A DNA stretch of 64,000 nucleotides from Stakelama portus. Lineage in GTDB: Bacteria; Pseudomonadota; Alphaproteobacteria; Sphingomonadales; Sphingomonadaceae. The notes beneath the pieces are model-generated. The model saw only the letters and a list, made by a program, of their open reading frames with translations. It was not told where the DNA came from and searched no databases. The stretch is from contig NZ_QFZL01000003.1 in assembly GCF_003171655.1 (NCBI RefSeq), forward strand, positions 496,001 to 560,000. The letters run 5' to 3'. Both the position numbers and the translations under genes were made by a program. Positions within the stretch are counted from its first letter, which is position 1. Each line of letters starts with the position of its first letter. This document shows, piece after piece, positions 34,610-43,640 of this stretch.

Positions 34610-35857
34610 ATGTCTTCAGTTGCCAAGTCGTCCAAAAAAGGCGCCGTGAGCGATGCCGTTCATCGCCACGAACATCTTTCGAAGGAAGGGCTGCTCGAAC
34701 GCGCCTTCACCTTCGCCTTTCGCGGTCTCGTCTATGCCCAGATCTGGGAAGACCCGGTGGTCGATATGGAAGCGCTCGAGCTGCAGCCCGACCATCACCT
34801 CGTCACGATTGCCTCGGGCGGGTGCAACGCGCAATCCTATCTGATCGCCGATCCCAAAAAGATCACGGCAGTCGACCTCAACCCGGCGCATATCGCGCTC
34901 AACAAGATGAAGCAGCAGGCGGCGCTCCATTTGCCCGACTATGACAGCTTTCATCAGCTGTTCGGCCTCGCCGACCAGCCGGGCAATGTGCAGCTTTATT
35001 ACGAGCATGTCCGCCCGCATCTCGACGAAACCTCGCGCGCCTATTGGGAGCATCGCGGCCCCAACGGCCATCGCCGGATCACGGCGTTCAAGCGCGGCTT
35101 CTATCATTACGGTCTGCTCGGCCGGCTGATCGCCTTCACGCACTGGCTGGCGCATCGCTACAAGATCGACCCGACCGAAATTCTCAAGGCGCGCTCGATG
35201 GAAGAGCAGCGCGAGATTTTCGACAAGAAGTTTGCGCCGTTCTTCGACAAGAAGCTGCTGCGCTGGATGATCGACCAGCCCGCTTCGCTGTTCGGCCTCG
35301 GCATCCCGCCGGCCCAGTACGACCTGCTCAAGGCCGACGATCGCGAAGGCATTACCGGTGCACTGCGCTCGCGCCTGCGCAAGCTCGCCTGCGACTTCCC
35401 GATCAACGAGAATTATTTCGCATGGCAGGCATTCGGGCGCGGCTATGGCCGCACGCCCGATGCGCCGCTGCCCCCCTATCTGCAGCGCCAGAATTGGGAG
35501 TTGATTCAGAGCCGCGCCGACCGGCTCGAAATCCGCCATCAGAACATGTCCGAATATCTCGAGCAGATGCCGGCCCAGTCGATGGACCGCTATATCCTGC
35601 TCGACGCGCAGGACTGGATGACCGACGCCCAGCTGACGCGCCTCTGGACCGCGATCACTCGCACGGCAAAGCCCGGCGCACGCGTCCTCTATCGCACCGC
35701 TGCGGTGCCCGATGTGGTCAAGGGGCATATCCCCGACGACATCATGGCGCAGTGGGAATATGCGCCGCAGGAGAAGCTGGACGACTGGGTCGCGCGCGAC
35801 CGCAGCTCGGTCTATGGCGCGATGCACCTCTGGACGCTGAAGCCACACGCGGCATGA
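34610..35857 (+). CDS. btaA: BtaA-type SAM:diacylglycerol 3-amino-3-carboxypropyl transferase
   Basis: DUF3419 protein of 415 residues, the first enzyme of betaine lipid (DGTS) synthesis; it moves the aminocarboxypropyl group of SAM to diacylglycerol at the membrane. Seen: AFRGLVYAQIWEDPVVDMEA (about 37-56), IASGGCNAQSYLI (SAM-binding Gly/Cys loop) and AVDLNPAHIALNKMK, the diagnostic BtaA core, and DRYILLDAQDWM in the second half. ATG 34610 follows GGGAG; a longer frame upstream is not conserved. It overlaps btaB by ATGA. The partner gene makes the assignment firm. A leader with hairpins precedes it; no Pho box was found. Confidence 0.92.
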   Translation: MSSVAKSSKKGAVSDAVHRHEHLSKEGLLERAFTFAFRGLVYAQIWEDPVVDMEALELQPDHHLVTIASGGCNAQSYLIADPKKITAVDLNPAHIALNKMKQQAALHLPDYDSFHQLFGLADQPGNVQLYYEHVRPHLDETSRAYWEHRGPNGHRRITAFKRGFYHYGLLGRLIAFTHWLAHRYKIDPTEILKARSMEEQREIFDKKFAPFFDKKLLRWMIDQPASLFGLGIPPAQYDLLKADDREGITGALRSRLRKLACDFPINENYFAWQAFGRGYGRTPDAPLPPYLQRQNWELIQSRADRLEIRHQNMSEYLEQMPAQSMDRYILLDAQDWMTDAQLTRLWTAITRTAKPGARVLYRTAAVPDVVKGHIPDDIMAQWEYAPQEKLDDWVARDRSSVYGAMHLWTLKPHAA

Positions 35858-36525
35858 GCAGCGGCGCAGAGGCAGAAAACCCGTCCGATCAGAAGCGGCT
35901 GATGGATGCCACCTATGGCCTCCATCGCCATTTCTATGATCTGACGCGCAAATTCTATCTGCTCGGGCGCGACACGATGATCCGCGAGCTCGATGTGCCC
36001 AGGGGCGGATCGGTGCTCGAAGTCGGCTGCGGCACCGCGCGCAACCTGATCGTCGCGGCGAAACACTGGCCCGATGCGCGCTTTTACGGCTTCGACATCA
36101 GCGACGCGATGCTGACTCAGGCGCGCAGCTCGCTCGGCAGGAAGGGGCTGGAGAACAAGGTCACGCTGGCGCAGGCCGATGCCGGGACATTCGACGTTTC
36201 CAGCCTGTTCGGCCTCGACAAGGTCGACCGCATCTTCATGAGCTACACCATCTCGATGATCCCGCCCTGGCAGGAAGCGATCGAGCGCGCCGCTGCGCAG
36301 CTGGCGCCGGGCGGCAGCCTGCACATCGTCGATTTCGGCCAGTATGAGCGGCTGCCCAAATTGGCGAAAAAGCTGCATTACAAATCGCTCAACGACTTTC
36401 ACGTCTATCCGCGCCGCGAATTGCCCGCGGTGCTGAAGCGCGTGGCCGAGCAGCACGACATGGCGATGGACTTTCGCTCGCTCTGGCGCGGCTATACCTG
36501 GCGCGCAACGCTTACCAAGGGGTGA
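35854..36525 (+). CDS. btaB: BtaB-type betaine-lipid N-methyltransferase
   Basis: Class I methyltransferase of 223 residues that adds three methyl groups to diacylglyceryl-homoserine, completing DGTS. VLEVGCGTARNLIVAAKHWP (about 48-67) is motif I, FYGFDISDAML motif II, IFMSYTISMIPPW motif III. The opening QKRLMDATYGLHRHFYDLTRKFYLLGRD (here only its parts: DATYGLHRHFYDLTRKFYLL) is typical of BtaB. Start ATG lies in the btaA stop (ATGA), and its own stop lies 6 bp before the GH47 start. Part of a three-gene operon. Confidence 0.92.
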   Translation: MSSGAEAENPSDQKRLMDATYGLHRHFYDLTRKFYLLGRDTMIRELDVPRGGSVLEVGCGTARNLIVAAKHWPDARFYGFDISDAMLTQARSSLGRKGLENKVTLAQADAGTFDVSSLFGLDKVDRIFMSYTISMIPPWQEAIERAAAQLAPGGSLHIVDFGQYERLPKLAKKLHYKSLNDFHVYPRRELPAVLKRVAEQHDMAMDFRSLWRGYTWRATLTKG

Positions 36526-36530
36526 CAGGC

Positions 36531-37916
36531 ATGCGCTTCAACCGTCGCTGGCTGCTGCGAGGATCCTTAGGGTGCGCGGGGCTGGCGATGGCGCCGTCGG
36601 TGGCGGCGCGTGCCGCCAAGCGCGACTGGGCGGCGCTCGGTGAAGCGGTGAAGGCCGAAATGGCCTGGGCGTTCGACCAATATCGCGAACATGCCTGGGG
36701 CAAGGACGAGATCAAGCCGGTCAGCGGCACCACCTCCAGCTTTCCGCTCAAGCATGCGCATCTCGGGCTCAGCCTGATCGAATCGCTCGATACGCTCTGG
36801 CTGATGGGGCTCGACGATCGCTTTCAGGCAGGCGTCGACTGGGTGAAGGCCGAACTCGATTTCGACGTCGATGGCGAGGTTTCGGTGTTCGAAACGACCA
36901 TCCGGCTGCTTGGCGGGCTGTTGTCGGCGCATCTCGCCTGTGGCGATCGGGTGCTGCTGGCAAAGGCAAAGGATCTCGCCGACCGGATGCTCCCCGCATT
37001 CGATACGCCGACGGGGCTGCCCTATCGCTATGTCAATCTGCGCAGCGGCGCGGTGCGTGATCCGCTGACGAACCCGGCCGAAGCGGGCACTTTGCTCAGC
37101 GAATGGGGCACGCTGTCGCGTCTCACCGGCGACTCGCGCTATCACGACGCCACGCGCGCGCCGATGGCGACACTGTTCGAGAAGCGCTCGAAGATCGATC
37201 TGGTGCCGGTGAAGATCGATGCGATGACCGGGCAATGGGTGGATCGCCGCGCCACGGTCGGTTCCTATGCCGACAGCTATTATGAATATCTGTGGGACGC
37301 ATGGGAGCTGTTCGGCGACGCCGAGTGCAAGGCGATGTACGATGTCCTGACCGGCGGCATCGTCCGGCATCAACTCGTCTGGACCAAGGGCGGTGCATGG
37401 ATCGCCGATGTCGATTATGAAACCGGCGAAATCCTGACCGGCGAACAGGACGAGCTATCCGCCTTTTACGGCGGGCTGCTGGCGCAGGGCGGGATGCCCG
37501 CAACCGGCGCGGCTTTGGTCGAAAGCTGGGCGAAGGTGCAGGATCGCTATGGCGTGCTGCCCGAAGCATATGATTATCAGACCGGCCAGCCGCTTCAGAA
37601 AACCAATGCGCTCCGCCCCGAACTGGCCGACGCGGCGTTCAACCTGTGGCTGCTCGATCGCGACGAACGCTGGCGCGAGGTTTGCGCCGTGCATTTCGAA
37701 AACATGCTCGCCGCGAACAAGGCGCAGTATGGCTATACCGATCTTGCCGACGTCACCGCCAATCCCAAGCGTCAGGCCGATCACTGCCCCGGCTATTGGT
37801 GGTCGGAACAGATGAAATATTATTGGCTGATCTTCGCCGATTGCCCGCGCTTTGACTATCGCAGCAACGTGCTGACGACCGAGGGCAATGTGCTCAGGGG
37901 CTTCATCGCCCCCTGA
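36531..37916 (+). CDS. Tat-exported GH47 alpha-1,2-mannosidase
   Basis: Class I alpha-mannosidase-like protein of 461 residues with a twin-arginine-type signal (RFNRRWLLRGSLGCAGLAMA). GH47 motifs in order: ESLDTLWLMGLDD (84-96), VFETTIRLLGGLLSAH (119-134), GSYADSYYEYL, LRPELADAAFNLWLL and a C-terminal VLTTEGNVLRG that takes the place of the calcium-binding TEAHP. GH47 enzymes are inverting, Ca2+-dependent alpha-1,2-mannosidases known mainly from N-glycan trimming; few bacteria have them. The protein is probably periplasmic. Position 6 bp behind btaB puts it in the betaine-lipid operon, an unexpected link. GTG 36522 is a possible earlier start. Confidence 0.88.
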   Translation: MRFNRRWLLRGSLGCAGLAMAPSVAARAAKRDWAALGEAVKAEMAWAFDQYREHAWGKDEIKPVSGTTSSFPLKHAHLGLSLIESLDTLWLMGLDDRFQAGVDWVKAELDFDVDGEVSVFETTIRLLGGLLSAHLACGDRVLLAKAKDLADRMLPAFDTPTGLPYRYVNLRSGAVRDPLTNPAEAGTLLSEWGTLSRLTGDSRYHDATRAPMATLFEKRSKIDLVPVKIDAMTGQWVDRRATVGSYADSYYEYLWDAWELFGDAECKAMYDVLTGGIVRHQLVWTKGGAWIADVDYETGEILTGEQDELSAFYGGLLAQGGMPATGAALVESWAKVQDRYGVLPEAYDYQTGQPLQKTNALRPELADAAFNLWLLDRDERWREVCAVHFENMLAANKAQYGYTDLADVTANPKRQADHCPGYWWSEQMKYYWLIFADCPRFDYRSNVLTTEGNVLRGFIAP

Positions 37917-37920
37917 CGCG

Positions 37921-38994
37921 TCACGCGATTGCCAGCAACGCGACCAGCGCCAGCGCGATCGTCAGCAGTAGCAGCAGCGAGAGCAACACCGCCGCCGTCA
38001 CGCGCGGTCCCGCCTGCGCGATGCTGCGGACATCGACGCCCAGGCCCAGCGCCGCCATCGATACGACCGTCAGCGCGCCGGAAACCTGTCCCACCGGTGC
38101 GACCAGCGTTTCGGGAACCAGCCCCGTCGCGCGCAACCCGACCAGCGCGAGGAAGCCGAGGATGAACCATGGCACCAGCTGGTGCAGACCCGGGCGCTGC
38201 ACATCGCCGGCCACAATTGCATCGGCGGGTTCGTCCACCGCATCGAGCCGCGGTGCGATCAGCGACAGCATGACACAGACCGGCCCCAGCATCAGCACGC
38301 GGACCAGCTTTACCAGCGTGCCGATATGGACCGCCGCAGTGCCGAACGGCGCAGCAGCGGCCAGCACCTGCGGCACGGCATAAACGGTCAGCCCGGCCAG
38401 CGTGCCATAGCCGATGGCGGACAGGTCGAGCGCCAGCCCGAGCAGCGGCAAACCCAGCACCACCGCGACTCCCAGCACTGCGGTAAAACCAATCGCCGCG
38501 GCAACATCGTCGCCATCGGCATGAATCACCGGTGCCACTGCCGCGATCGCCGAATTGCCGCAAATCGCATTGCCGCACGCGATCAGCAACGCCATGCGCT
38601 GCGGCAGCCGAAGCATCCGCCCGATCGCATAGCCCGCGATCAGCGCGAGCATCACTGTCAGTGCGATACCGCCAAGCAACGCGGGGCCGGCGCGCAGGAT
38701 CGTGGTTGCGCTGACCGACAGGCCCAGAAGCACCACGGCGATTTCGAGCAGCGTCTTGGCGCTGAAGGCAATGCCGCGATGCCAGCCCGGCCCCGGCTTC
38801 CACAGGCTGCGCACCGCCGCGCCGATCAGAATGGCGAGCACCAGCGGCTCAAGCCATGGCTTGCCGAACAACGCAGTCTCCACCGCCGCTCCCGCATAGC
38901 CCGCAAGCGTGACGGCAAGGCACAGGCCAATGCCGGGCAGCAGCGGGGGGCGTTCGAACCGGCTGGGGATGGGGACGGACAGGGCGCGCGCCAT
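37921..38994 (-). CDS. yeiH: YeiH-family putative sulfate/sulfite exporter
   Basis: Membrane protein of 357 residues with ten or so hydrophobic segments, of the UPF0324/Cons_hypoth698 family. Motifs LAILIGAAVRSLW, GIAFSAKTLLEIAVVLLGL, IACGNAICGNSAIAAVAPVI (two Cys and Asn-Ser, the family hallmark) and ALGLGVDVRSI. The family includes taurine-linked sulfite exporters. It is divergent from a LysR regulator over 96 bp, the YeiH-YeiE arrangement. Its stop lies 4 bp from the GH47 stop, tail to tail. Confidence 0.92.
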   Translation of the reverse strand: MARALSVPIPSRFERPPLLPGIGLCLAVTLAGYAGAAVETALFGKPWLEPLVLAILIGAAVRSLWKPGPGWHRGIAFSAKTLLEIAVVLLGLSVSATTILRAGPALLGGIALTVMLALIAGYAIGRMLRLPQRMALLIACGNAICGNSAIAAVAPVIHADGDDVAAAIGFTAVLGVAVVLGLPLLGLALDLSAIGYGTLAGLTVYAVPQVLAAAAPFGTAAVHIGTLVKLVRVLMLGPVCVMLSLIAPRLDAVDEPADAIVAGDVQRPGLHQLVPWFILGFLALVGLRATGLVPETLVAPVGQVSGALTVVSMAALGLGVDVRSIAQAGPRVTAAVLLSLLLLLTIALALVALLAIA

Positions 38995-39048
38995 CGGAAA
39001 TTCCTTTCCCGCAAATCGCTACTTCCGGAAATTCAATCGATCCAACGC

Positions 39049-39071
39049 ATGATAATTGTGATTCCAATCAT
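39049..39071. promoter_or_regulatory. Inverted repeat in the yeiH/LysR divergent region
   Basis: ATGAT (39049-39053) and ATCAT (39067-39071) form an inverted repeat with 13 bases between, in an AT-rich stretch 20 bp before the LysR start codon and 55 bp before the yeiH start. Size and position fit a LysR-type recognition site. Confidence 0.5.
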
Positions 39072-39090
39072 CAAATGCGATTGATTGGCC

Positions 39091-39966
39091 ATGACCCTCG
39101 AACAACTCCGCATCTTCCTGGCCGTGGCCGAGCGCGAACATGTCACTGCGGCGGCGCAGGCGCTCAACATCAGCCAGTCGGCGGCATCGGCCGCGATTGC
39201 CGCGCTCGAGGCGCGGCACGATGTGCGGTTGTTCCATCGCGTCGGACGCGGAATTGCGCTGACCGATGCCGGACGCGCCTTTGTTGCCGAAGCGCGCGGT
39301 GTCGTTTCGCGGGCGCAGGCGGCGCAACAGATGCTCGACGAATGGGGCGGGCTGGATCGCGGGACGCTGCGCCTGGTCGCGAGCCAGACCATCGCCGCCT
39401 ATTGGCTGCCACCGCTGCTTGCCCGCTATCGCGCCGCCTATCCGGGCGTCGATGTGCATCTTGCGATCGGCAACACCGAAATGGCGGCTGCCAGCGTGCA
39501 TAAGGGCGAGGCCGAACTCGGCATTGTCGAAGGCGTGGTCGCTGACCCCGCGCTCGCCCATTGGCGGATTGGAGAGGATCGCCTGCTGCTCGTCGCCGCC
39601 GCGCCACAGCCGCATGTCGATGCGGCATGGCTGCGCGGTGTGTGCTGGGTGCTGCGCGAATCCGGCTCCGGTACGCGATCGGCGCTGGAGGCCGCGCTGC
39701 GCGCGCAGGGCGTTGATCCCGATACGCTTCAGGTCGCGCTGACGCTGCCCTCCAACGAAAGCGTTCGTACGGCGGTGGAGGCGGGTGCCGGCGTTACTGC
39801 GCTATCGGCGCTGGTGGTCGCGCCGGCCATTGCCGCGGGCACGCTTCACGCGTTGCCCTGCGATCTTGGGGCGCGCGCCTTTCACGGGCTGCGGCACAAG
39901 GAACGCTATCGCAGCGCAGCCGCCGATGCGCTGCTCGATATGATCGGTCGGAACCGTAGCGCCTGA
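39091..39966 (+). CDS. LysR-family regulator, YeiE-like
   Basis: LysR-type regulator of 291 residues. The N-terminal helix-turn-helix is TLEQLRIFLAVAEREHVTAA followed by AQALNISQSAASAAIAALEA; the effector domain begins near RLVASQTIAAYWLPPLLARY. SGSGTRSALEAAL in the second half is typical of the CysB/YeiE/CbbR branch that binds small anions or metabolites. ATG 39091 preferred over TTG 39085. YeiE proteins in enterobacteria respond to sulfite and control neighbouring yeiH; the same is likely here. The inverted repeat at 39049-39071 is a candidate site. Confidence 0.9.
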   Translation: MTLEQLRIFLAVAEREHVTAAAQALNISQSAASAAIAALEARHDVRLFHRVGRGIALTDAGRAFVAEARGVVSRAQAAQQMLDEWGGLDRGTLRLVASQTIAAYWLPPLLARYRAAYPGVDVHLAIGNTEMAAASVHKGEAELGIVEGVVADPALAHWRIGEDRLLLVAAAPQPHVDAAWLRGVCWVLRESGSGTRSALEAALRAQGVDPDTLQVALTLPSNESVRTAVEAGAGVTALSALVVAPAIAAGTLHALPCDLGARAFHGLRHKERYRSAAADALLDMIGRNRSA

Positions 39967-39977
39967 CCCGGCGGGTT

Positions 39978-40415
39978 TCAGTCGATTGCGTCCTGCACTT
40001 CGCGCAGCGCGATCCAGGCGGGGTCTTCGAACATCGCGAATTTGAGCGGATAGACGGGCTGGCCGACCAGTGCTTCGTTGATGCCTTCCTCAAACCGTTC
40101 GGCATCGGGCGTGAAGCATCGCCATTCGCGCGTCCCGCCAAAGGTGAGCACGGCGACGCACACGCCCCATTCGCCCATCTCCATCCCGTCGATCATCGAC
40201 TCTTCGAACGCGACCATCTGCGCGAGTTCATGCTCGTCGGGCATCCGCCCGTCCTCGCTTTCGAACGGCCATTGGATCAGCACCAGAGTCGGCATTTCCG
40301 CCTGCATCGCGGGCGTCGGCGGCTCGGTCAGCACCCGCAACAGCGTCGGGATGCCCTCACGCTCGCCGGTCGCGAAGGTCCAGGGGGTGTCGGGATTGTC
40401 GTTGAAGTTGGTCAC
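39978..40415 (-). CDS. Small cytosolic protein, DUF695-like
   Basis: Protein of 145 residues without signal or membrane segment. It is rich in acidic residues; MPDEHELAQMVAFEESMID and VLTFGGTREWRCFTPDAERF resemble DUF695 proteins, which have no known role. No catalytic motif. The gene overlaps the next upstream gene by 4 bases (40412-40415), so the two form an operon with hemA, of which this is the last gene. Confidence 0.6.
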   Translation of the reverse strand: MTNFNDNPDTPWTFATGEREGIPTLLRVLTEPPTPAMQAEMPTLVLIQWPFESEDGRMPDEHELAQMVAFEESMIDGMEMGEWGVCVAVLTFGGTREWRCFTPDAERFEEGINEALVGQPVYPLKFAMFEDPAWIALREVQDAID

Positions 40416-40933
40416 GCATCCTCAAAATCTGCGGGTTCGGTTGCTGGCGAACCTTGTCGCGCGGCAATAAAGTCAGCCACAGATATGTCGTTGCCCAGAC
40501 GGATCAACAGCAAAAAGGCAGGAAGCGGTTCGAGCGCATCCGGATCAATCCGCTGCAACCGCCGCATCCCGACACGGGTATCGGCGATCGCCAGCGATTG
40601 CGTCAGCAGATCATCGCTGGCCAGCGCTTCCTCAATCGACAGTTCGTGTATCAGTTGCCAGCAGGAGCGATAGGCATCTTGCCGGGACAACGCACCGAAG
40701 GGCGTGAGTTGGCGCTTATACATGCGATTGCGGTCGCTGCTCGCCGCCTCCCAGCCGCCGGCGATATAATGAGCGCGCGTGCAGAAATTGGCGATGACAT
40801 CGCCGTCGAAGCTCAGCCACGCATGGCCGCAGGTGCAGTTGCCATAGGCTGCGCTATGGATGTCGAGCCTGCCCCGCAGCGGCTCGGCGAAGCGATCCAG
40901 AGCAAGCGCGCGAAGCTTGCTCCAGCGCATCAC
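40412..40933 (-). CDS. Conserved protein, SF0329-like
   Basis: Protein of 173 residues starting [20 protein letters not shown], with [20 protein letters not shown] and [18 protein letters not shown]. Three cysteines in the N-terminal half (CTCGH and NFC) could bind metal. It resembles the SF0329 family of unknown function; the name is from memory. The C-terminal half ([30 protein letters not shown]) looks helical. Overlaps hemA by 4 bases and the following DUF695-like gene by 4 bases. Confidence 0.65.
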   Translation of the reverse strand: MMRWSKLRALALDRFAEPLRGRLDIHSAAYGNCTCGHAWLSFDGDVIANFCTRAHYIAGGWEAASSDRNRMYKRQLTPFGALSRQDAYRSCWQLIHELSIEEALASDDLLTQSLAIADTRVGMRRLQRIDPDALEPLPAFLLLIRLGNDISVADFIAARQGSPATEPADFEDA

Positions 40934-42180
40934 GCCGCCTTTTTGAGTTTCAGCTCGAGCCGGCCCCAGATTTCGCTCAGCGCCGCGACCAGTTCGGCCA
41001 GCATCGCTTCGTCATGCGCCGGGCCCGGCGTGAAGCGCAGGCGTTCGGTGCCGCGCGGCACGGTCGGGTAATTGATCGGCTGAACGTACACGCCATATTC
41101 GGCGAGCAGGATGTCGCTGATCTTCTTGGCCTTTACCGGGTCGCCGACCATCAGCGGCACGATATGCGTGGTGGTGTCCATCACCGGCAGACCCGCTTCG
41201 CGCATCATCGCCTTCAGGCTGGCGGCGGCGGCCTGTTGCGCGTCGCGTTCCGCGCTCGATGCCTTGAGGTGGCGTACGCTGGCCAGCGCGCCCGAAACGA
41301 GCACGGGCGACAGCGAGGTGGTGAAGATGAAGCCCGGCGCATAGCTGCGGATCACGTCGATGATCTGGCGGTCGGCGGCGATATAGCCGCCCATCACGCC
41401 GAATGCCTTGCCCAGCGTCCCTTCGATGATCGTCAGCCGGCGTGCCGAATCGTCGCGTTCGGAAATGCCGCCGCCGCGCGCGCCGTACATGCCGACGGCA
41501 TGGACTTCGTCGAGATAGGTCAGCGCGTTATATTTGTCGGCCAGGTCGCAGATCGCATGGATCGGGGCGACATCGCCGTCCATCGAATAGACGCTTTCGA
41601 ACGCGATCAGCTTGGGCAGCGCGGGATCGTCCGCCGCCAGCAATTCCTCGAGATGCGCGAGGTCATTGTGGCGGAACACGCGCTTTTCGCATCCCGAATG
41701 GCGAATGCCCGCGATCATCGATGCGTGGTTGAGCTCGTCCGAATAGACGATGCAGCCCGGCAGGATCTTCGCCATCGTCGACAGCGTCGCTTCGTTCGAC
41801 ACATAGCCCGACGTGAAGAGCAGAGCGCCCTGCTTGCCGTGCAGATCGGCGAGTTCGGCCTCCAGATCGATATGATAATGGGTGTTGCCGCCGATATTGC
41901 GCGTGCCGCCAGAGCCCGCGCCGACATCGTGCAGCGCTTCTTCCATCGCCGCGATCACCTTGGGATGCTGGCCCATGGCGAGGTAATCGTTCGAGCACCA
42001 CACGGTAATCGGCTTCGGCCCGTTATGACCGGCGAAGCAGCGCGCATTGGGGAATTTCCCCTTGTTGCGCAGAATGTCGATGAACACGCGATAGCGGCCT
42101 TCGGCGTGAAGCCGGTCGATCGCCTGCGTGAATACCCGCGAATAGTCCACTGCCGCGGGCGCTTGGTCGGTCGTGCTCAT
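40930..42180 (-). CDS. hemA: 5-aminolevulinate synthase
   Basis: C4-pathway enzyme of 416 residues condensing glycine and succinyl-CoA to ALA, the start of haem synthesis in alphaproteobacteria. [15 protein letters not shown] (about 61-75), [13 protein letters not shown] (about 88-100), [13 protein letters not shown] (about 220-232) and [14 protein letters not shown] with the PLP lysine are all present. Cytosolic homodimer. The last bases overlap the SF0329-like gene. The upstream 223 bp lead to an FNR/FixK-type box at 42404-42417, so oxygen control is plausible, as known for hemA in Rhodobacter. Confidence 0.97.
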   Translation of the reverse strand: MSTTDQAPAAVDYSRVFTQAIDRLHAEGRYRVFIDILRNKGKFPNARCFAGHNGPKPITVWCSNDYLAMGQHPKVIAAMEEALHDVGAGSGGTRNIGGNTHYHIDLEAELADLHGKQGALLFTSGYVSNEATLSTMAKILPGCIVYSDELNHASMIAGIRHSGCEKRVFRHNDLAHLEELLAADDPALPKLIAFESVYSMDGDVAPIHAICDLADKYNALTYLDEVHAVGMYGARGGGISERDDSARRLTIIEGTLGKAFGVMGGYIAADRQIIDVIRSYAPGFIFTTSLSPVLVSGALASVRHLKASSAERDAQQAAAASLKAMMREAGLPVMDTTTHIVPLMVGDPVKAKKISDILLAEYGVYVQPINYPTVPRGTERLRFTPGPAHDEAMLAELVAALSEIWGRLELKLKKAA

Positions 42181-42569
42181 GGGATTGCTCCGATAGACCC
42201 ATTATTCGGCGATTACCAGTTGCCGAAAATGCTTATTGTAGGCGGCTTTCCCGCACAACACTCCGTGTCCGGGCGGCGAAGCCGATTGCATTTTCCCTTC
42301 CCGGACCGCCGCACCATGTTGTTTTCGCCCGATTCGCAACCGGCATCGGCTCGACTTTTCCCGGAAGGAAAGACGCGTCTTACAGTGAAGTCACATCCGC
42401 CAATTGATCTGGCGCAAGCCGATTGGAAATACTCGCCATCCCAGCCTGGGCGATTCGTTTTTGCCGCGCTTTCATGGTATTAGGCGGTCATCGCGAACGA
42501 CTCGAACTCCAGGCACAGTTCGCGGCTGAGAGACCATCAGAACTCCCGCTTGGGCGGATCGAGGTGCCC
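42181..42569. other. Intergenic region between hemA and the small plus-strand gene
   Basis: A 389-bp region with no convincing gene. It holds the divergent promoters of hemA (minus) and the small gene at 42570 (plus) and the FNR/FixK-type box at 42404-42417. A plus-strand reading frame from 42423 is an open but unconserved extension of the small gene. Confidence 0.6.
42404..42417. promoter_or_regulatory. FNR/FixK-type box near hemA
   Basis: TTGATCTGGCGCAA matches the alphaproteobacterial anaerobox TTGAT-N4-ATCAA at 8 of 10 defined positions, including the common CTGG centre. It lies 223 bp upstream of the hemA start and 152 bp upstream of the small plus-strand gene. FnrL control of hemA is established in Rhodobacter; here it is inferred. 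Confidence 0.5.
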
Positions 42570-42743
42570 ATGAGAGCCGACGACCAGGAATATTATCGCC
42601 GACGCGAACGCCAGGAGCGCGAACGGGCGGATCGAACGCGCGATTCCGCCGTTCGGCGCCTGCATCTCGAAATGGCGGAGCGCTATTTCTCGATGGCCGA
42701 AGAAATTTCGCCGTCCCCATCGTCCTTCGCGCACGGTTCCTGA
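42570..42743 (+). CDS. Small charged protein
   Basis: A 57-residue, highly charged, helical protein (DDQEYYRRRERQERERADRT, then RRLHLEMAERYFSMAEEI). Short proteins of this pattern recur in sphingomonads; function unknown. ATG 42570 has GAGG 6 bases upstream. It ends 21 bp from the murI stop, tail to tail. Confidence 0.65.
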   Translation: MRADDQEYYRRRERQERERADRTRDSAVRRLHLEMAERYFSMAEEISPSPSSFAHGS

Positions 42744-42764
42744 GCGCGCGACGACGGAACGTCG

Positions 42765-43562
42765 CTAAAGCGTTTCGACGATATCGAGGCCATAGCGCGC
42801 CAACGCCGGCGCGATCAGATGCGTGTCGCCCTGAGGCGCCGTGAACACTGCCTTTCCCATGCCGGGATCGGCCGGCCATGACTGACCCTGCGTCAGATAT
42901 GCGATCCGCCGCGCGATCCCGTCCCCGCCATCGACGAAGCGCACCGGATGCGGCGCCACCGCGCCCATCTCGGCCGCGACCAGCGGGAAATGGGTGCAGG
43001 CATTGACGATGACGTCGATCCTGTCTCCCCCCGGCTGATCGAACAGCCCGGCAAGCACCGCGCGCAGCCGTTCGGGCGCGGGCGGCGTGCCGCGCAGCGC
43101 CGCTTCGGCCAGATCGACCAGTTCGGCCGATCCGTGGCGCAGCACGGTGCAATCGGCGGCGAACCGGGCGGCGAGATCGTCGACATAGGGCTGGCGGACC
43201 GTCGCGTCCGTGCCAAGCACGCCGATCGTGCCGGTGCGCGTGATCGCCGCCGCCGGCTTGATCGCAGGGACCGTGCCGACGATCGGCAGGTCGAGCGCCG
43301 CGCGCACCACGGGTAGCGCGATGGTCGAGGCGGTGTTGCACGCAATGACGATCAACCGCGGGCGATAGCGTTCGGCAAGCCGGCCCAGCAATGCCGGGAC
43401 GCGCGCGGCGATTTCCGCTTCGCTGCGCGTGCCATAGGGATAGCCGCCATTGTCGGCGACATAGACGAACGGCGCCTGCGGCAGCAGCGCACGCGCGGGT
43501 CCGAGCACGGAGAGGCCTCCGACGCCGGAATCGAAAAACAAAAGGGGGCGGGGATCGGACAT
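42765..43562 (-). CDS. murI: Glutamate racemase
   Basis: Cofactor-free racemase of 265 residues making D-glutamate for peptidoglycan. FFDSGVGGLSVLG (about 9-21) with the general Asp/Ser, the first catalytic cysteine in VIACNTASTIALP (about 72-84) and the second in VNACTHFPLVA (about 184-194) are present, as is DNGGYPYGTRSE. Standard length. Divergent from plsY. Confidence 0.96.
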   Translation of the reverse strand: MSDPRPLLFFDSGVGGLSVLGPARALLPQAPFVYVADNGGYPYGTRSEAEIAARVPALLGRLAERYRPRLIVIACNTASTIALPVVRAALDLPIVGTVPAIKPAAAITRTGTIGVLGTDATVRQPYVDDLAARFAADCTVLRHGSAELVDLAEAALRGTPPAPERLRAVLAGLFDQPGGDRIDVIVNACTHFPLVAAEMGAVAPHPVRFVDGGDGIARRIAYLTQGQSWPADPGMGKAVFTAPQGDTHLIAPALARYGLDIVETL

Positions 43563-43640
43563 TTGATGGCGGGTCGCTGATGCCTGTTATTGCACCGGCT
43601 TAGGGGAGCGCCTAGCTTACTGGCAAGCAGGGGGGAATCC

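Noticed and set aside
42480..42550. Possible tRNA on the minus strand (GAGTTCGAGTC looked like a T loop)
   Set aside because: No acceptor, D or anticodon stems could be paired around it.
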